DNA from: Mariniblastus sp.
Lineage (GTDB): Bacteria; Planctomycetota; Planctomycetia; Pirellulales; Pirellulaceae
DNA length: 64,000 nt
Assembly (NCBI GenBank): GCA_022447605.1
Contig: JAKVBG010000010.1
Coordinates: forward strand, 62,001-126,000
Direction of reading: 5' to 3'
Under the pieces are notes generated by a model, which worked only from the letters and a program-made list of their open reading frames with translations, searched no databases and was not told the DNA's origin. Positions 29,180 to 38,365 of the stretch are shown here, piece after piece; position 1 is the stretch's first letter, and each line of letters starts with the position of its first letter. Both the position numbers and the translations under genes were made by a program.

Positions 29180-30043
29180 TTATGACTGGCTTCCATGACT
29201 GGTTTCGGTCGCCTCAGCCGGACTTTCGCCCCGCATTTCCATCAATCGCTCGCCCGCCTCGCCGTTGACAAACTGCCGGACCCGGCGGTCCCGTGTCGAA
29301 TCCAGCTCGGCCGGTGTGCCGTCAAAAATAATTTGCGATTCTCCCGGGGCCAGGCGGCTGAGGGGCATCAACATCACCAGTCGGTCCGCCACCTTGCGGG
29401 CCGTGTTCATGTCGTGGGTCACCACGATGCTGGTTACCGGGTTGCGGCGGCGGGTGCGAATGATCAACTCGTTAATCACATCGCTCATAATCGGATCGAG
29501 GCCGGTGGTCGGCTCGTCGTACATGATCAGCTCCGGGTTCATGATCAAGGCCCGGGCCAGGCCGACCCGCTTGCGCATCCCGCCCGACAGCTCGGCCGGC
29601 TTCTTGTGGACCACCGAGTCTGGCAAGCCGACCTCGGACAAACGGGCGATCACCATGTCGCGGATCTGGGCCGAAGTAAAGCGACCATGTTGTCGCAAGG
29701 GAAACGCGACATTCTGGCCAATCGTCATGCTGTCAAACAGGGCTGCGTTCTGGAAGACAAACCCGAACCGCAGCCGAAGGTAACTCAATTCCTGATCGTT
29801 GAGCCGGTTGATATCCTGTCCGTCAAACAAAACATCACCTCGGTTCGGGTGGACGAGTCCGATGATCGTCTTCATCAAAACCGTTTTGCCACAACCGCTT
29901 TCACCGAGCAGCACCAGGGTTTCGCCGGCTGGAATCTGCAGCTGGACGTCTCGCAGAATGTGCTGGTTTTCGAACGAAACACTCACCCCCTTGATCTCCA
30001 CCAAGGGCTGTTGCTGCTCGTCCATGATTTGTTCGATCATCAT
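29180..30043 (-). CDS. mlaF: MlaF-like ABC transporter ATPase
   Basis: 287 residues. Walker A GESGCGKT, Q-loop FVFQNAALFDSMT, signature LSGGMRKRVGLARAL, Walker B ELIMYDEPTTGLDP and the H-loop VVTHDM are all intact. The AALFDSMT and SGGMRKRVGLARA versions are characteristic of MlaF/Mkl ATPases. It energises retrograde or anterograde phospholipid movement with the adjacent permease and MCE protein. The ATG at 30043 has AGGGA about 11 bases upstream; the open frame reaches back to a TTG at 30073. Confidence 0.92.
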   Translation of the reverse strand: MMIEQIMDEQQQPLVEIKGVSVSFENQHILRDVQLQIPAGETLVLLGESGCGKTVLMKTIIGLVHPNRGDVLFDGQDINRLNDQELSYLRLRFGFVFQNAALFDSMTIGQNVAFPLRQHGRFTSAQIRDMVIARLSEVGLPDSVVHKKPAELSGGMRKRVGLARALIMNPELIMYDEPTTGLDPIMSDVINELIIRTRRRNPVTSIVVTHDMNTARKVADRLVMLMPLSRLAPGESQIIFDGTPAELDSTRDRRVRQFVNGEAGERLMEMRGESPAEATETSHGSQS

Positions 30044-30091
30044 CAGTGTTTTGCGTCCCTGTTTCCCTGCCAAAGCCGGTTGGCAAAAGGG

Positions 30092-31009
30092 CTAAAAGAA
30101 ACTGGCTCCGTCCGGGTAAAACATGAAATAGAAATTGTCGAGAATGATGCCGAGGACCAGGTCGAGTAAAAGAATCATGACAAATGACTGGACAAACGAG
30201 TTGGTCGAAGCCCGGCCCACTCCTTCAGCGCCCGCATCGCAGTTGAAACCCTGATAACAACTGACCATCGCGATGGCCGCACCAAAAAACACGCTCTTGA
30301 TCAGGCCGACCATCAAATCGAAATTCGTGACCGCCTGAATGCTGTTGGACCAGTAATGGTGAATATCGATTTCCAACCAGGTCACACCATAAAAATGGCC
30401 CCCGGCCACTCCCATAAAGTCCGCCATCACCGTCAATGTCGGTATCAGGAACAGGCAAGCCAGAAACCTGGGAACGACCAGGTAGTGGAGTGGGTGAGCG
30501 CCCATCGCGGCCAAAGCGTCGATTTGTTCCGTAACCCGCATCGTCCCCAGTTCGGCTGCCATGGCACTGCCAACCCGGCCGGCCAACATGGTCGCCGCCA
30601 AGACGGGTCCCAGTTCCCGCACCAGGGTCATGTTGATCACGGCACCCAGGCGCGTTTCCAGCCCAATCTGGCGAAACTGGAAATAACTCTGGACGGCCAG
30701 CACCATGCCGATGAACGTACCGGTCAAGGCGACCACCGGCAGGCTGGAAACACCGACCCGGTAAAAATTGGGCCAGATGGTCTCGGATCGGGGCAGGCGG
30801 GTGAACATCCACCGAAATGTGCGTAGATTGAACAGGCTGAAGGCGCCAAAGGCAACCAGCGTGTCGAGGATCAGCTTACCCCAGTCCGCAACCCACGACG
30901 CCGTCTTCCCCAAATAGGAATGGTCAAAGATCTCGTGGTTGGGAGTGCTTGGTACGGTGGACACGGTATTTTTGGCTGGCGACCTGCGCGCAGCTTCAAC
31001 GAATCGCAC
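30092..31009 (-). CDS. mlaE: MlaE-like ABC transporter permease
   Basis: 305 residues with about five or six membrane segments and the MlaE-family core: FIGMVLAVQSYFQFRQIG, LVRELGPVLAATMLAGRVGS, and AMAAELGTMRVTEQIDALAA with the conserved EQIDAL motif. First gene of the leftward mlaE-F-D operon (49-base gap to mlaF). The start is GTG at 31009, preceded by a G-rich ribosome site; the N-terminal 40 residues are not conserved and the true start could be a little downstream. It forms the membrane channel of the lipid transporter. Confidence 0.9.
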   Translation of the reverse strand: MRFVEAARRSPAKNTVSTVPSTPNHEIFDHSYLGKTASWVADWGKLILDTLVAFGAFSLFNLRTFRWMFTRLPRSETIWPNFYRVGVSSLPVVALTGTFIGMVLAVQSYFQFRQIGLETRLGAVINMTLVRELGPVLAATMLAGRVGSAMAAELGTMRVTEQIDALAAMGAHPLHYLVVPRFLACLFLIPTLTVMADFMGVAGGHFYGVTWLEIDIHHYWSNSIQAVTNFDLMVGLIKSVFFGAAIAMVSCYQGFNCDAGAEGVGRASTNSFVQSFVMILLLDLVLGIILDNFYFMFYPDGASFF

Positions 31010-31485
31010 CCCCCTGCGGTTTCACTTCATCAGTTTCGACACACCAAGTCTGACACTTGAGTAAACTCTACCGATTAGGCGATTTTTGCGGTTGAATCGA
31101 AGTTGTGATGCCAGCAGCCAACGCTATCAGTGCCTTTCGATACGTTCACAGCAGCGAGCTGAGGTCTCCCCAGGTGGGGCACTATCCACAGCAAGCCGCG
31201 CGACCCATCAGCCGGCCAGAGAGGTGATTGCTTCCCGGCCGGAACGCCCCGGGGACCGTCATGGGATGCGGAGCAGAATGTGATGGGAATGCACAGGAAC
31301 TCAGGGCTACGCCTCCCTCGCTCCCGTGGCGACACGCTCGCCGGGTCAATCGCCAGTTGCCACCAAGGGCAAGCCGCGCTGAACCGTTGTCGAATCGAGC
31401 TTATTTTCCGCCACAGACTTGCACCCGTTCCGGCGAACCGCTTTAATGCGCAAGTACTTACCAACGAACGAATGGGAGATCGATC
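31010..31485. other. Long unassigned intergenic region between mlaE and the 3-hydroxyanthranilate operon
   Basis: About 475 bases that must hold promoters for both divergent operons. It has several short GC-rich inverted repeats, such as GGCGA/TCGCC within 31331-31350. A 215-codon open frame on the minus strand runs through it into the 3-HAO gene, but its translation has no family resemblance and half of it is antisense to 3-HAO. I could not match the region to any RNA gene or riboswitch I know. Confidence 0.4.
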
Positions 31486-32049
31486 ATGGTCGCAACAAAG
31501 CCGTTCAACCTGATGCAATGGATCGAAGATCATCAAGATGAATTCCAATTTCCCGTGATGAACCGGCAGTTTTACAAGGAAGCCGATGATGTCATTGTGT
31601 TTGTTTCCCTGGGACCCAACACTCGCAATGACTACCACGTGAACCCGACCGAGGAACTTTTTTACCAACTCAAGGGGGACATCGCCCTGCGGGTTCGCCC
31701 GCTTGACGGCAGCAAGCCACACGATGTGATCATTCGCGAAGGCGAAATGTACTTACTTCCTCGCATGGTGCCGCATCGGCCCCAAAGACCCGAGAACACG
31801 ATTGGACTGATCGTTGAATTCCCCCGTCCCGAAGGACAATGCGATGGACTGCGGTGGTACTGTGACGAATGTGAACACTTGGTCTACGAGGCCGAGTTTC
31901 GTTTGAAGAATATCGACCAAGACTTGCATAAGATTATGGATGATTTCTGGAATGGACCGGTCGAAAACAGAGCATGCCAAATGTGCAGCGCTGTTGTTGA
32001 AAGAGCAAGTGAATTCAACTTGACCCAGGCTCAACCAGCGGTCGAATAG
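31486..32049 (+). CDS. 3-hydroxyanthranilate 3,4-dioxygenase
   Basis: 187 residues, the bacterial length with a C-terminal rubredoxin-like site. It opens the ring of 3-hydroxyanthranilate with O2, giving 2-amino-3-carboxymuconate semialdehyde (ACMS). Catalytic iron ligands are visible at His51 and Glu57 in DYHVNPTEELFYQLKGD and His97 in PRMVPHRPQRP. The second metal site is C126-DE-C129 and C164-QM-C167. GGGAGATCGATC before the ATG is a good ribosome site. It is followed after 20 bases by the ACMS decarboxylase gene, which uses its product. No kynureninase or other upstream tryptophan-degradation gene is in the window. Confidence 0.95.
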   Translation: MVATKPFNLMQWIEDHQDEFQFPVMNRQFYKEADDVIVFVSLGPNTRNDYHVNPTEELFYQLKGDIALRVRPLDGSKPHDVIIREGEMYLLPRMVPHRPQRPENTIGLIVEFPRPEGQCDGLRWYCDECEHLVYEAEFRLKNIDQDLHKIMDDFWNGPVENRACQMCSAVVERASEFNLTQAQPAVE

Positions 32050-32069
32050 TCAAACCGAAATGGAACCCA

Positions 32070-33149
32070 ATGATTTCAGTTGACCTGCACACTCATATTC
32101 TTCCCCGCAACTGGCCCGATTTTTCCGAGCGGTACGGTTACGGGCGCAACCGTTTCATCTATCCCGAGCATGGACACGACGACGGTCACACCTGCATGCG
32201 AATGATGCGGGGCGATTCGATGTTCCGCCGAGTATGGCCCAATTGCTACGACCCCGAGGTGATCATCGCCGAGTGCGACGAGAATCAGATCGACGTGCAG
32301 GTTATCTGTACCGTTCCGGTGATGTTCAGCTATTGGGCCAAACCGGAACATGGTGCCGAGATCAGCCGATTCCTCAATGACGACATGGCCACCGTCGTGC
32401 GCGATCGTCCCAAACGCTTCATCGGCCTGGGAACCGTACCGATGCAGGATACGGACCTGGCCATCAAGGAGCTGAGGCGCTGTAAAGAGGAGCTCCAGTT
32501 GCCGGGCGTTCAAATTGGCAGCCACGTCGAACCGAATGCCTTTACGGGCCGGGATTACGACCTGAACCTGTCGGACCCCAAATTGCGACCCTTCTTCGAG
32601 GCGGCCCACGAAATGGATATGTCCATCTTTGTGCACCCCTGGGAAATGATGGGGCATGACCAGATGGCCAAGTACTGGCTGCCGTGGCTGGTCGGCATGC
32701 CGGCCGAAACATCCCGGGCCATTTGCAGCCTGATTTTTGGTGGGGTGTTTGAGCAGTTCCCCAGCTTGCGGGTCTGCTTTGCCCATGGCGGGGGTTCCTT
32801 CCCGTTTACGGTCGGTCGCATCGAGCACGGTTTCGAGTGCCGGCCCGACCTGGTCGCGATCGACAATCCGGTCAACCCGCGTGAATATCTGAAGCAGAGT
32901 TCCGGCGAACCGGCCCGCTTCTGGGTCGATTCGATCGTACACGATCCGTATTCGCTCAGGACGCTGTTTGGAATTTTCGGTTCCAAGCGGATTTGTATGG
33001 GCTCCGACTACCCGTTCCCACTGGGAGAAAAGCCGGGCGAGCTGATTCGCAGCAACCCGAACATCTCCGGGGAATCCCTGGAACAGTTGATGTGCAACAA
33101 CGCCATGGATTTCCTCGGACTCTCAGCGAAAGACTACCAGGCGTCATGA
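32070..33149 (+). CDS. 2-amino-3-carboxymuconate-6-semialdehyde decarboxylase (ACMSD)
   Basis: 359 residues, an amidohydrolase-2 family zinc enzyme. It decarboxylates the 3-HAO product to 2-aminomuconate semialdehyde, steering flux away from quinolinate and NAD synthesis and towards full oxidation. Seen: the metal-binding VDLHTHILPRNWPD at the N-terminus, MDMSIFVHPWEMMG, RVCFAHGGGSFPFTVGRIEH, and the metal Asp in CMGSDYPFPLGE. These match ACMSD more closely than other family members. Second gene of the operon; its stop overlaps the TspO-like start by four bases (ATGA). Confidence 0.94.
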   Translation: MISVDLHTHILPRNWPDFSERYGYGRNRFIYPEHGHDDGHTCMRMMRGDSMFRRVWPNCYDPEVIIAECDENQIDVQVICTVPVMFSYWAKPEHGAEISRFLNDDMATVVRDRPKRFIGLGTVPMQDTDLAIKELRRCKEELQLPGVQIGSHVEPNAFTGRDYDLNLSDPKLRPFFEAAHEMDMSIFVHPWEMMGHDQMAKYWLPWLVGMPAETSRAICSLIFGGVFEQFPSLRVCFAHGGGSFPFTVGRIEHGFECRPDLVAIDNPVNPREYLKQSSGEPARFWVDSIVHDPYSLRTLFGIFGSKRICMGSDYPFPLGEKPGELIRSNPNISGESLEQLMCNNAMDFLGLSAKDYQAS

Positions 33150-33550
33150 CTTTCTCACCGGACTGGCTATCGTGGTACGACGCGCTGCAGAAACCGGCTT
33201 GGACACCCGCTCCGGCCACAATCGGCCTGATCTGGCAGATCCTCTACCCGATCATCGCGATCAGCTTCGGATTTGTTCTGGTCCAGATAATACGTCGCAA
33301 ATTGGTCTGGCTGGTCGGGTTGCCGTTTCTGATCAACCTGATGGCCAACCTCGCGTTCACCCCGTTGCAGTTTGGGCTGCAAAATCTCACCTTGGCACTG
33401 GTCGATATTGTGATCGTCTGGTTGACCATCCTCTGGTGCATGGCAGCCATATGGCATCGATACCGCTGGGTCGCATGGGCCCAATTGCCCTACCTGACCT
33501 GGGTGACCATCGCAACGACATTGCAGACTTTGATCTGGCTTAAGAACTGA
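33146..33550 (+). CDS. tspO: TspO/MBR-family tryptophan-rich membrane protein
   Basis: 134 residues, about five membrane helices, rich in Trp. It carries TspO marks: WYDALQKPAWTPAPATIGLIW at the first helix border, a helix with LINLMANLAFTPLQFG, and PYLTWVTIATTLQTLIWLKN at the C-terminus (the usual PYxxWxxxAT-N, here with Q in place of the final Asn region). TspO proteins bind tetrapyrroles and can break down protoporphyrin in light. It is co-translated with ACMSD through an ATGA overlap, an unusual pairing. The longer frame starting inside ACMSD is an artefact. Confidence 0.88.
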   Translation: MTFSPDWLSWYDALQKPAWTPAPATIGLIWQILYPIIAISFGFVLVQIIRRKLVWLVGLPFLINLMANLAFTPLQFGLQNLTLALVDIVIVWLTILWCMAAIWHRYRWVAWAQLPYLTWVTIATTLQTLIWLKN

Positions 33551-33552
33551 AT

Positions 33553-35031
33553 CTATTTCTTGGGGCGATTCTTTTGCGAATCGGGGTGCCTCGGCCCGCG
33601 ACCCAGGTACTTGGTTTCATCAAAAACCTTGACACCGTTGCCCAGGATCCGCGGGTCACCCGTTCGCCTGAGTTCAGCCGTCAGGCGGTCATTCAGCTCT
33701 GCCCGAATGCTGCGGTAAGCCGGGTCCTCGGCCACATTGTTCAGCTGCCCGGGATCATCGGCCTGAATGTAAAGTTCATACTCCGGGCGTTTGGCAAAGG
33801 CCAGGTCGTACTTGCGGCGATGGTCGGCATCATCGTCCTGGTGATCCACCATGTACGTCTTGGTCGGACCATTGTCACAATCGCCCAGCCAGACCCCCGG
33901 GATCGTCGCTTTCTGGTAGTCGGGTGTGCCGGCCGGCCAGCGCTCCGGGGTGAAATTCCGGATCAACAGGTAGTCGTCGGTCCGAATGGACCGCATCGGC
34001 GTCCCCCCCGTGTCGGGCGATTCCTGACAGAGAACGTGTCGCTCTTTGCCAGTGAACAGGTGATCCCGATCTGCCTCGACCCGCCCGGAGGCAGGCGAAT
34101 CAAAAATTTTCGACCAGCTGCGACCCGTCATGGCCTGCGGCGCAGGGACCTGGGCCAAGTCGAGAAAGGTGGGAGCTAAATCCTGGGTGCTGACAAAATC
34201 GGTTACCGTGCGACCCGGCTTGATTTTGGCCGGCCAGCGAACGGCCAGCGGCACGCGGACACCCGAATCGTACAGGTTGCTTTTGCAGCGGGGAAACGGC
34301 ATCCCATGGTCCCCCGTCACCACCACGACCGTGTTGTCGAGCTGGCCGATGGCCTCCAGTTGATCAATCGCCTCACCCAACTCCCGATCAAACCGCTGAA
34401 CCTCCCAGTAGTAATCTGCCACATCGCCCCGCACCTCGTCGCTGTCGGGGAAATGGGGAAACAGCTTGACCTGGCCCAGGTCCATACCGCTCTCTTGACC
34501 CGATCCTTTCTTGTAACCCCGGTGGGGATCGGAAGCGCCGAACCAGAAACAGAACGGCTGGTCGCGAGGCCAAGCCTCGAGGAACTGTGCAAAACTTTTG
34601 TATTTCTTGCCGGCCGGATGTCGCGGCCAGTTATCGTGATTGCCGGGACCCCAGCTCTTGCGAAAATGTCCCGTGAAGTACCCCGCATCCTCCAGCAGGT
34701 GCGGGTACGTCTGGTGCTTGGTGTTGAGACGACTCCACAGGTTGGCCCCGTAACCAAGTCGCCAGTGATACTGGCCGGTCAGGATTGAGTTGCGGGACGG
34801 GGTGCAGGAGGGGGCTGTCACGAACGCATTTTCAAACAGGATTCCCTCGCGAGCCACCCGGTCAAAGACGGGTGTCTTGACGACCGGGTCGCCATAGGCA
34901 CTGGCGTGCGGCCAACCCCAATCATCGGCAATGGCAAACAGGATGTTGGGCCGATCGTCGATCGCCTGCAACGGCGCAGCCGATCCAAACAGAAACAGCA
35001 GCAGAACAGGGATCATCAGTGGGTGGTTCAT
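33553..35031 (-). CDS. Secreted sulfatase, heparan N-sulfatase (SGSH)-like
   Basis: 492 residues. A signal peptide (MIPVLLLFLFGSAAPLQA) is followed by RPNILFAIADDWGWPHASAY with metal-site Asp-Asp, then Cys76 in C-T-P-S-R, the classic site for conversion to formylglycine. VVTGDHGMPFPRCKSNLYDS is typical of the N-sulfoglucosamine sulfohydrolase subgroup. It probably removes sulfate from a glycan in the periplasm or outside the cell. Its start overlaps the stop of the preceding sulfatase gene by four bases, so the two are co-translated. Confidence 0.92.
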   Translation of the reverse strand: MNHPLMIPVLLLFLFGSAAPLQAIDDRPNILFAIADDWGWPHASAYGDPVVKTPVFDRVAREGILFENAFVTAPSCTPSRNSILTGQYHWRLGYGANLWSRLNTKHQTYPHLLEDAGYFTGHFRKSWGPGNHDNWPRHPAGKKYKSFAQFLEAWPRDQPFCFWFGASDPHRGYKKGSGQESGMDLGQVKLFPHFPDSDEVRGDVADYYWEVQRFDRELGEAIDQLEAIGQLDNTVVVVTGDHGMPFPRCKSNLYDSGVRVPLAVRWPAKIKPGRTVTDFVSTQDLAPTFLDLAQVPAPQAMTGRSWSKIFDSPASGRVEADRDHLFTGKERHVLCQESPDTGGTPMRSIRTDDYLLIRNFTPERWPAGTPDYQKATIPGVWLGDCDNGPTKTYMVDHQDDDADHRRKYDLAFAKRPEYELYIQADDPGQLNNVAEDPAYRSIRAELNDRLTAELRRTGDPRILGNGVKVFDETKYLGRGPRHPDSQKNRPKK

Positions 35032-36602
35032 TTCGACTCACCCTTTTCTCCAGGGGAGGCAGGGCGGGTCCGCTCGGCCTGGCGGATCGCTTCCAGCTTG
35101 GCCTGCATCGTTTTCACTACCTCCGGCCTGGACTTAACCAGGTTGGTCTTCTCCCCCGGATCGGTGGCCAGGTTGTACAACAACCCGCCAGGGTCATTGC
35201 CCAACTCAATATTGGTTTTCGGGTTATAACTGGCCCCCTTACTGGGCTCGATATATTTCCACTGGTTGTGTCGCAAGGCGAGCGCTCTTCCATGTTCAAC
35301 CAGGTATTCCCGGCCCTGTTTCGTTTGGCCCAGCAGCGCCGGCACCATCGCCAGGCTGTCCGGGATCGCTTCGGCAGGGATATCGATCTGGGACGCGTTC
35401 TTGCCCAGTGCCGCAAAGGTGGCCGGAAAATCGATCTGGCACATCAGCGCGTCCGACTCGGTCCCGGGCTGAATCCGGCCAGGCCACTTGATGATCATCG
35501 GCACGCGGGTTCCCGCTTCAAAATTGGAATACTTGTTGCCACGAAACGGACCAGACGGGTTGTGGTCACCCTGCTTTTCAACGGCATCATCCTGGTAACC
35601 GTCATCCAGGACGGGTCCGTTGTCACTGGTAAAGATGACCATCGTGTTATCGGTCATCCCGCAACTTTCCAGCGTCTCCAGCAACTGGCCCACGCACCAG
35701 TCGGTTTCAGCAATCGTATCGCCACGGGGGCCCATCGTGGACTTGCCCACAAAACGGGCGTGGGGCACACGCGGTACGTGAATATCGTGGGTTGAGAAAA
35801 ACAGGAAGAACGGCTCCTCCTTCGGTTGCTGATCCTTGATGAACTGCACCGCCTTTTCAGTAATCCGGTCCGCCATGTCCTCGTCGACCCAGCGAGCCGA
35901 CTCACCGCCACTCATCCAGCCAATTCGGCTGATCCCGTTGACGATCGTCATGTTGTGGCCGTTGCTCCAATCCATCTTGAGCGTCTCTCGATGGGTTTTC
36001 CCCGATGGCTGATCGTCCAGAGGCTTGCCAAACTGAACCTTGATCGGATCATTCGGGTCGAGGTCAACCACGTGGTGATTCTCGACGTAGACACAGGGGA
36101 CGCGGTCGCCGGTGGCCGGGATGAGGAAACAGTAATCAAAGCCGATCTCCAACGGCCCCGGCTTGATCGGACCGTTCCAGTCCAACTGGCCATCGCCCAG
36201 ACCAAGATGCCACTTCCCCACCACCCCGGTGGTGTAGCCGGCTTGCCTCAACAAGGAGGGCAATGTGGTGCGACCCGGCTTGATGATGGCCGCTGCATCC
36301 CCGCGGGCAATCCCGGTCCCTTTCCTGCGCCAGGCATACTGGCCCGTCAGCATGGCATATCGCGACGGAGTACAGGTCGCCGAGGGCGAATGCGCATCGG
36401 TAAACCGCAAACCGTCTTTGGCCAACTGGTCGATGTGGGGAGTCTCCACCCCCACGGCGCCGTAACAACCGACATCGGCGTAACCAAAGTCGTCCGTATA
36501 AATCAGGACGATGTTCGGCTGGGAAGCGGCCGGGGTTGCTTCCTGGGCAACCAGGGGCGCAACGATCAACAGCAGGGTAAAGATCAGACAGAAAGTTCGC
36601 AT
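35028..36602 (-). CDS. Secreted sulfatase, arylsulfatase A-like
   Basis: 524 residues with signal peptide (FCLIFTLLLIVAPLVAQ), NIVLIYTDDFGYADVGCYG at the metal site, and Cys77 in C-T-P-S-R, the formylglycine site. VGKWHLGLGDGQLDWNGP with the conserved Lys-x-His-Leu-Gly, and IFTSDNGPVLDDGY supplying further metal ligands, complete the active site. All key residues are present. It is first in a two-gene overlapping unit with the SGSH-like sulfatase. The two enzymes may act in sequence on one sulfated polysaccharide. Confidence 0.93.
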   Translation of the reverse strand: MRTFCLIFTLLLIVAPLVAQEATPAASQPNIVLIYTDDFGYADVGCYGAVGVETPHIDQLAKDGLRFTDAHSPSATCTPSRYAMLTGQYAWRRKGTGIARGDAAAIIKPGRTTLPSLLRQAGYTTGVVGKWHLGLGDGQLDWNGPIKPGPLEIGFDYCFLIPATGDRVPCVYVENHHVVDLDPNDPIKVQFGKPLDDQPSGKTHRETLKMDWSNGHNMTIVNGISRIGWMSGGESARWVDEDMADRITEKAVQFIKDQQPKEEPFFLFFSTHDIHVPRVPHARFVGKSTMGPRGDTIAETDWCVGQLLETLESCGMTDNTMVIFTSDNGPVLDDGYQDDAVEKQGDHNPSGPFRGNKYSNFEAGTRVPMIIKWPGRIQPGTESDALMCQIDFPATFAALGKNASQIDIPAEAIPDSLAMVPALLGQTKQGREYLVEHGRALALRHNQWKYIEPSKGASYNPKTNIELGNDPGGLLYNLATDPGEKTNLVKSRPEVVKTMQAKLEAIRQAERTRPASPGEKGESK

Positions 36603-36829
36603 GGCGCAGCCTGCAGGTTCAGGAATGGTAAGTTAGTGATTCGGGATGTTTCTCAGCTGAGGGTTCTATCTTGGCTTTGAATGCGGGGTAATGCAAGTTG
36701 CGTTGAACGATCGGCCGTTTCCCCGCACTGACTGGCTCTGATCAGCCACGACATCGAGGGGTAAAACAACCTGCCTGGCCGGGCGACACCCGTTGCTGGC
36801 CCGCCCCCACCGCCCGTGTCCCGTGGGGA

Positions 36830-38365
36830 CTACTCGTATTTCCATTTGATGGCCCACGGGTCTTTCAACTCCGCCTGCATCTGTTTCATCCGTTCCTGGT
36901 ACCGCTTGAGCACCTGGGCATATTCCGGCTTGTCCGCCAGGTTGTACGCCTCGTCCGGATCCTTTTCGATGTCAAACAGCTCGAAGCGGGGCCGCTGGAT
37001 GTATTGACCTACCGTGCGCTGGCCATAGTTGGCGGCCTGGCCTTTTTGCAGCTGCGCCTGCCAGCTGGAAGCGGCCCAGAGATCGGAGGCAAACGGGTAA
37101 TCCAGTTTGTGGGCAATGTTCCAGATCAGTTTGAATTTTTTGTCACGTACGACTCGCATCGGGTAGTACATCTGGATTTCGTGAAACGTGTGTGAGGCAA
37201 ACACGTCCGCATGATGTTCGGCATCGGCGTCACCGAGAATCGGCAACCAGGACTTCCCCTGGTACTGGCGAAACTCATTTCCCCCGGACCGGTTCTCCCG
37301 GACCGATTCGTCCCGCTGCTGCCAAAACTGGTCCGGGTCCTGCCAGTCGGCCGGGCCATTGATCTGCCGGTCCAGGCCCCCGGCAAAGTCGAGCAAGGAA
37401 GGCGTGATATCGACGTGGCTGATCAGCGCCTCGGACACCACGCCCCGTTTCTCCTGATAAGGGTCGCGGACAATGAAGGGGACCTTGAGACCCGGGTCGT
37501 AGACGGTTGTCTTGCCACCGGCGAACGCCATGCCGTGGTCCGAGGTAAACAGGATCAATGTCCGGTCAAACAGGTCGGCCTGCTGCAAGATTTCCACCAG
37601 GCGACCCAAGCCCGTATCGATCCGCGAACAGGACTGGTAGTACTGGGCCAGTTCGGCGCGGGTTTCCGGGGTGTCCGGCAGAAACTTGGGAACAGGGACC
37701 TCGTCCGCCTGGTAGAAGACCTCCTGAATTCCGGCGTGCGCCCCCCGTTCTTTCTTGTTGCCGAACAGGTTCGGCTTGAGTTCCAGTTCTGATGTGGCAT
37801 CAATCCCACCCCCCCGGTGCGGATCCGAAGTGGCAAAGTAGAGGAAGAAAGGCCGATCGCTGTCGGCCGTTAAAAAATCGCGACAGTTGTTGGCCATCTT
37901 GACCGGGTTGCGGGGGTTGCCGGGAATGGTCTCGTCAAACTGGTAAACGATCTCGGGTGCCACGTGGAATTTACCGCAACGCGCCGTGCGGTAGCCGGCG
38001 CGGGCCAGGACCCGGGGCAGACTGAGACTCACCACGTTGTGGTAGCTGGCAAACTTATGGAAATGATGTTGGTGCCCGTACTGTCCATTCTTGTGATTGT
38101 GCAGGCCGGACAGAACCACCGAGCGGCTGGCACTGCAACTGGCCGTGGTGGCAAAGGCGTGGCTGAACCGGGTCCCATCACGGGCCAACCGGTCGAGATG
38201 GGGGGTGACGGCCACCGAGTCCCCGTAACACCCCAGCGTGGTGCCCTGGTCATCGGTGATGAACAGGATGATGTTCCGCTCGGCGCGCGTCGTCACGTCG
38301 GCCGCCGCCACCAGGTACGGGTAGAGACTGCTGAAAGCCAGGACGCCAAGAATCAATAACCGCAT
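36830..38365 (-). CDS. Secreted sulfatase, SGSH-like, with C-S-A-S-R active site
   Basis: 511 residues from the ATG at 38365, which begins a signal peptide (MRLLILGVLAFSSLYPYLVA). The frame is open another 56 codons upstream but without sense. Active site: IILFITDDQGTTLGCYGDS, then Cys77 in C-S-A-S-R, an accepted variant of C-x-P-S-R, and LFTSDHGMAFAGGKTTVYDP. TARCGKFHV takes the place of the usual GKWHLG. It belongs with the heparan N-sulfatase-like group. It is transcribed leftwards like the next two sulfatases but 227 bases away from them, so it probably has its own promoter. Confidence 0.91.
   Translation of the reverse strand: MRLLILGVLAFSSLYPYLVAAADVTTRAERNIILFITDDQGTTLGCYGDSVAVTPHLDRLARDGTRFSHAFATTASCSASRSVVLSGLHNHKNGQYGHQHHFHKFASYHNVVSLSLPRVLARAGYRTARCGKFHVAPEIVYQFDETIPGNPRNPVKMANNCRDFLTADSDRPFFLYFATSDPHRGGGIDATSELELKPNLFGNKKERGAHAGIQEVFYQADEVPVPKFLPDTPETRAELAQYYQSCSRIDTGLGRLVEILQQADLFDRTLILFTSDHGMAFAGGKTTVYDPGLKVPFIVRDPYQEKRGVVSEALISHVDITPSLLDFAGGLDRQINGPADWQDPDQFWQQRDESVRENRSGGNEFRQYQGKSWLPILGDADAEHHADVFASHTFHEIQMYYPMRVVRDKKFKLIWNIAHKLDYPFASDLWAASSWQAQLQKGQAANYGQRTVGQYIQRPRFELFDIEKDPDEAYNLADKPEYAQVLKRYQERMKQMQAELKDPWAIKWKYE

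Noticed and set aside
31075-31722. A 215-codon minus-strand frame upstream of and inside the 3-HAO gene
   Set aside because: It is antisense to a well-conserved gene for much of its length and its translation has no recognisable domain.
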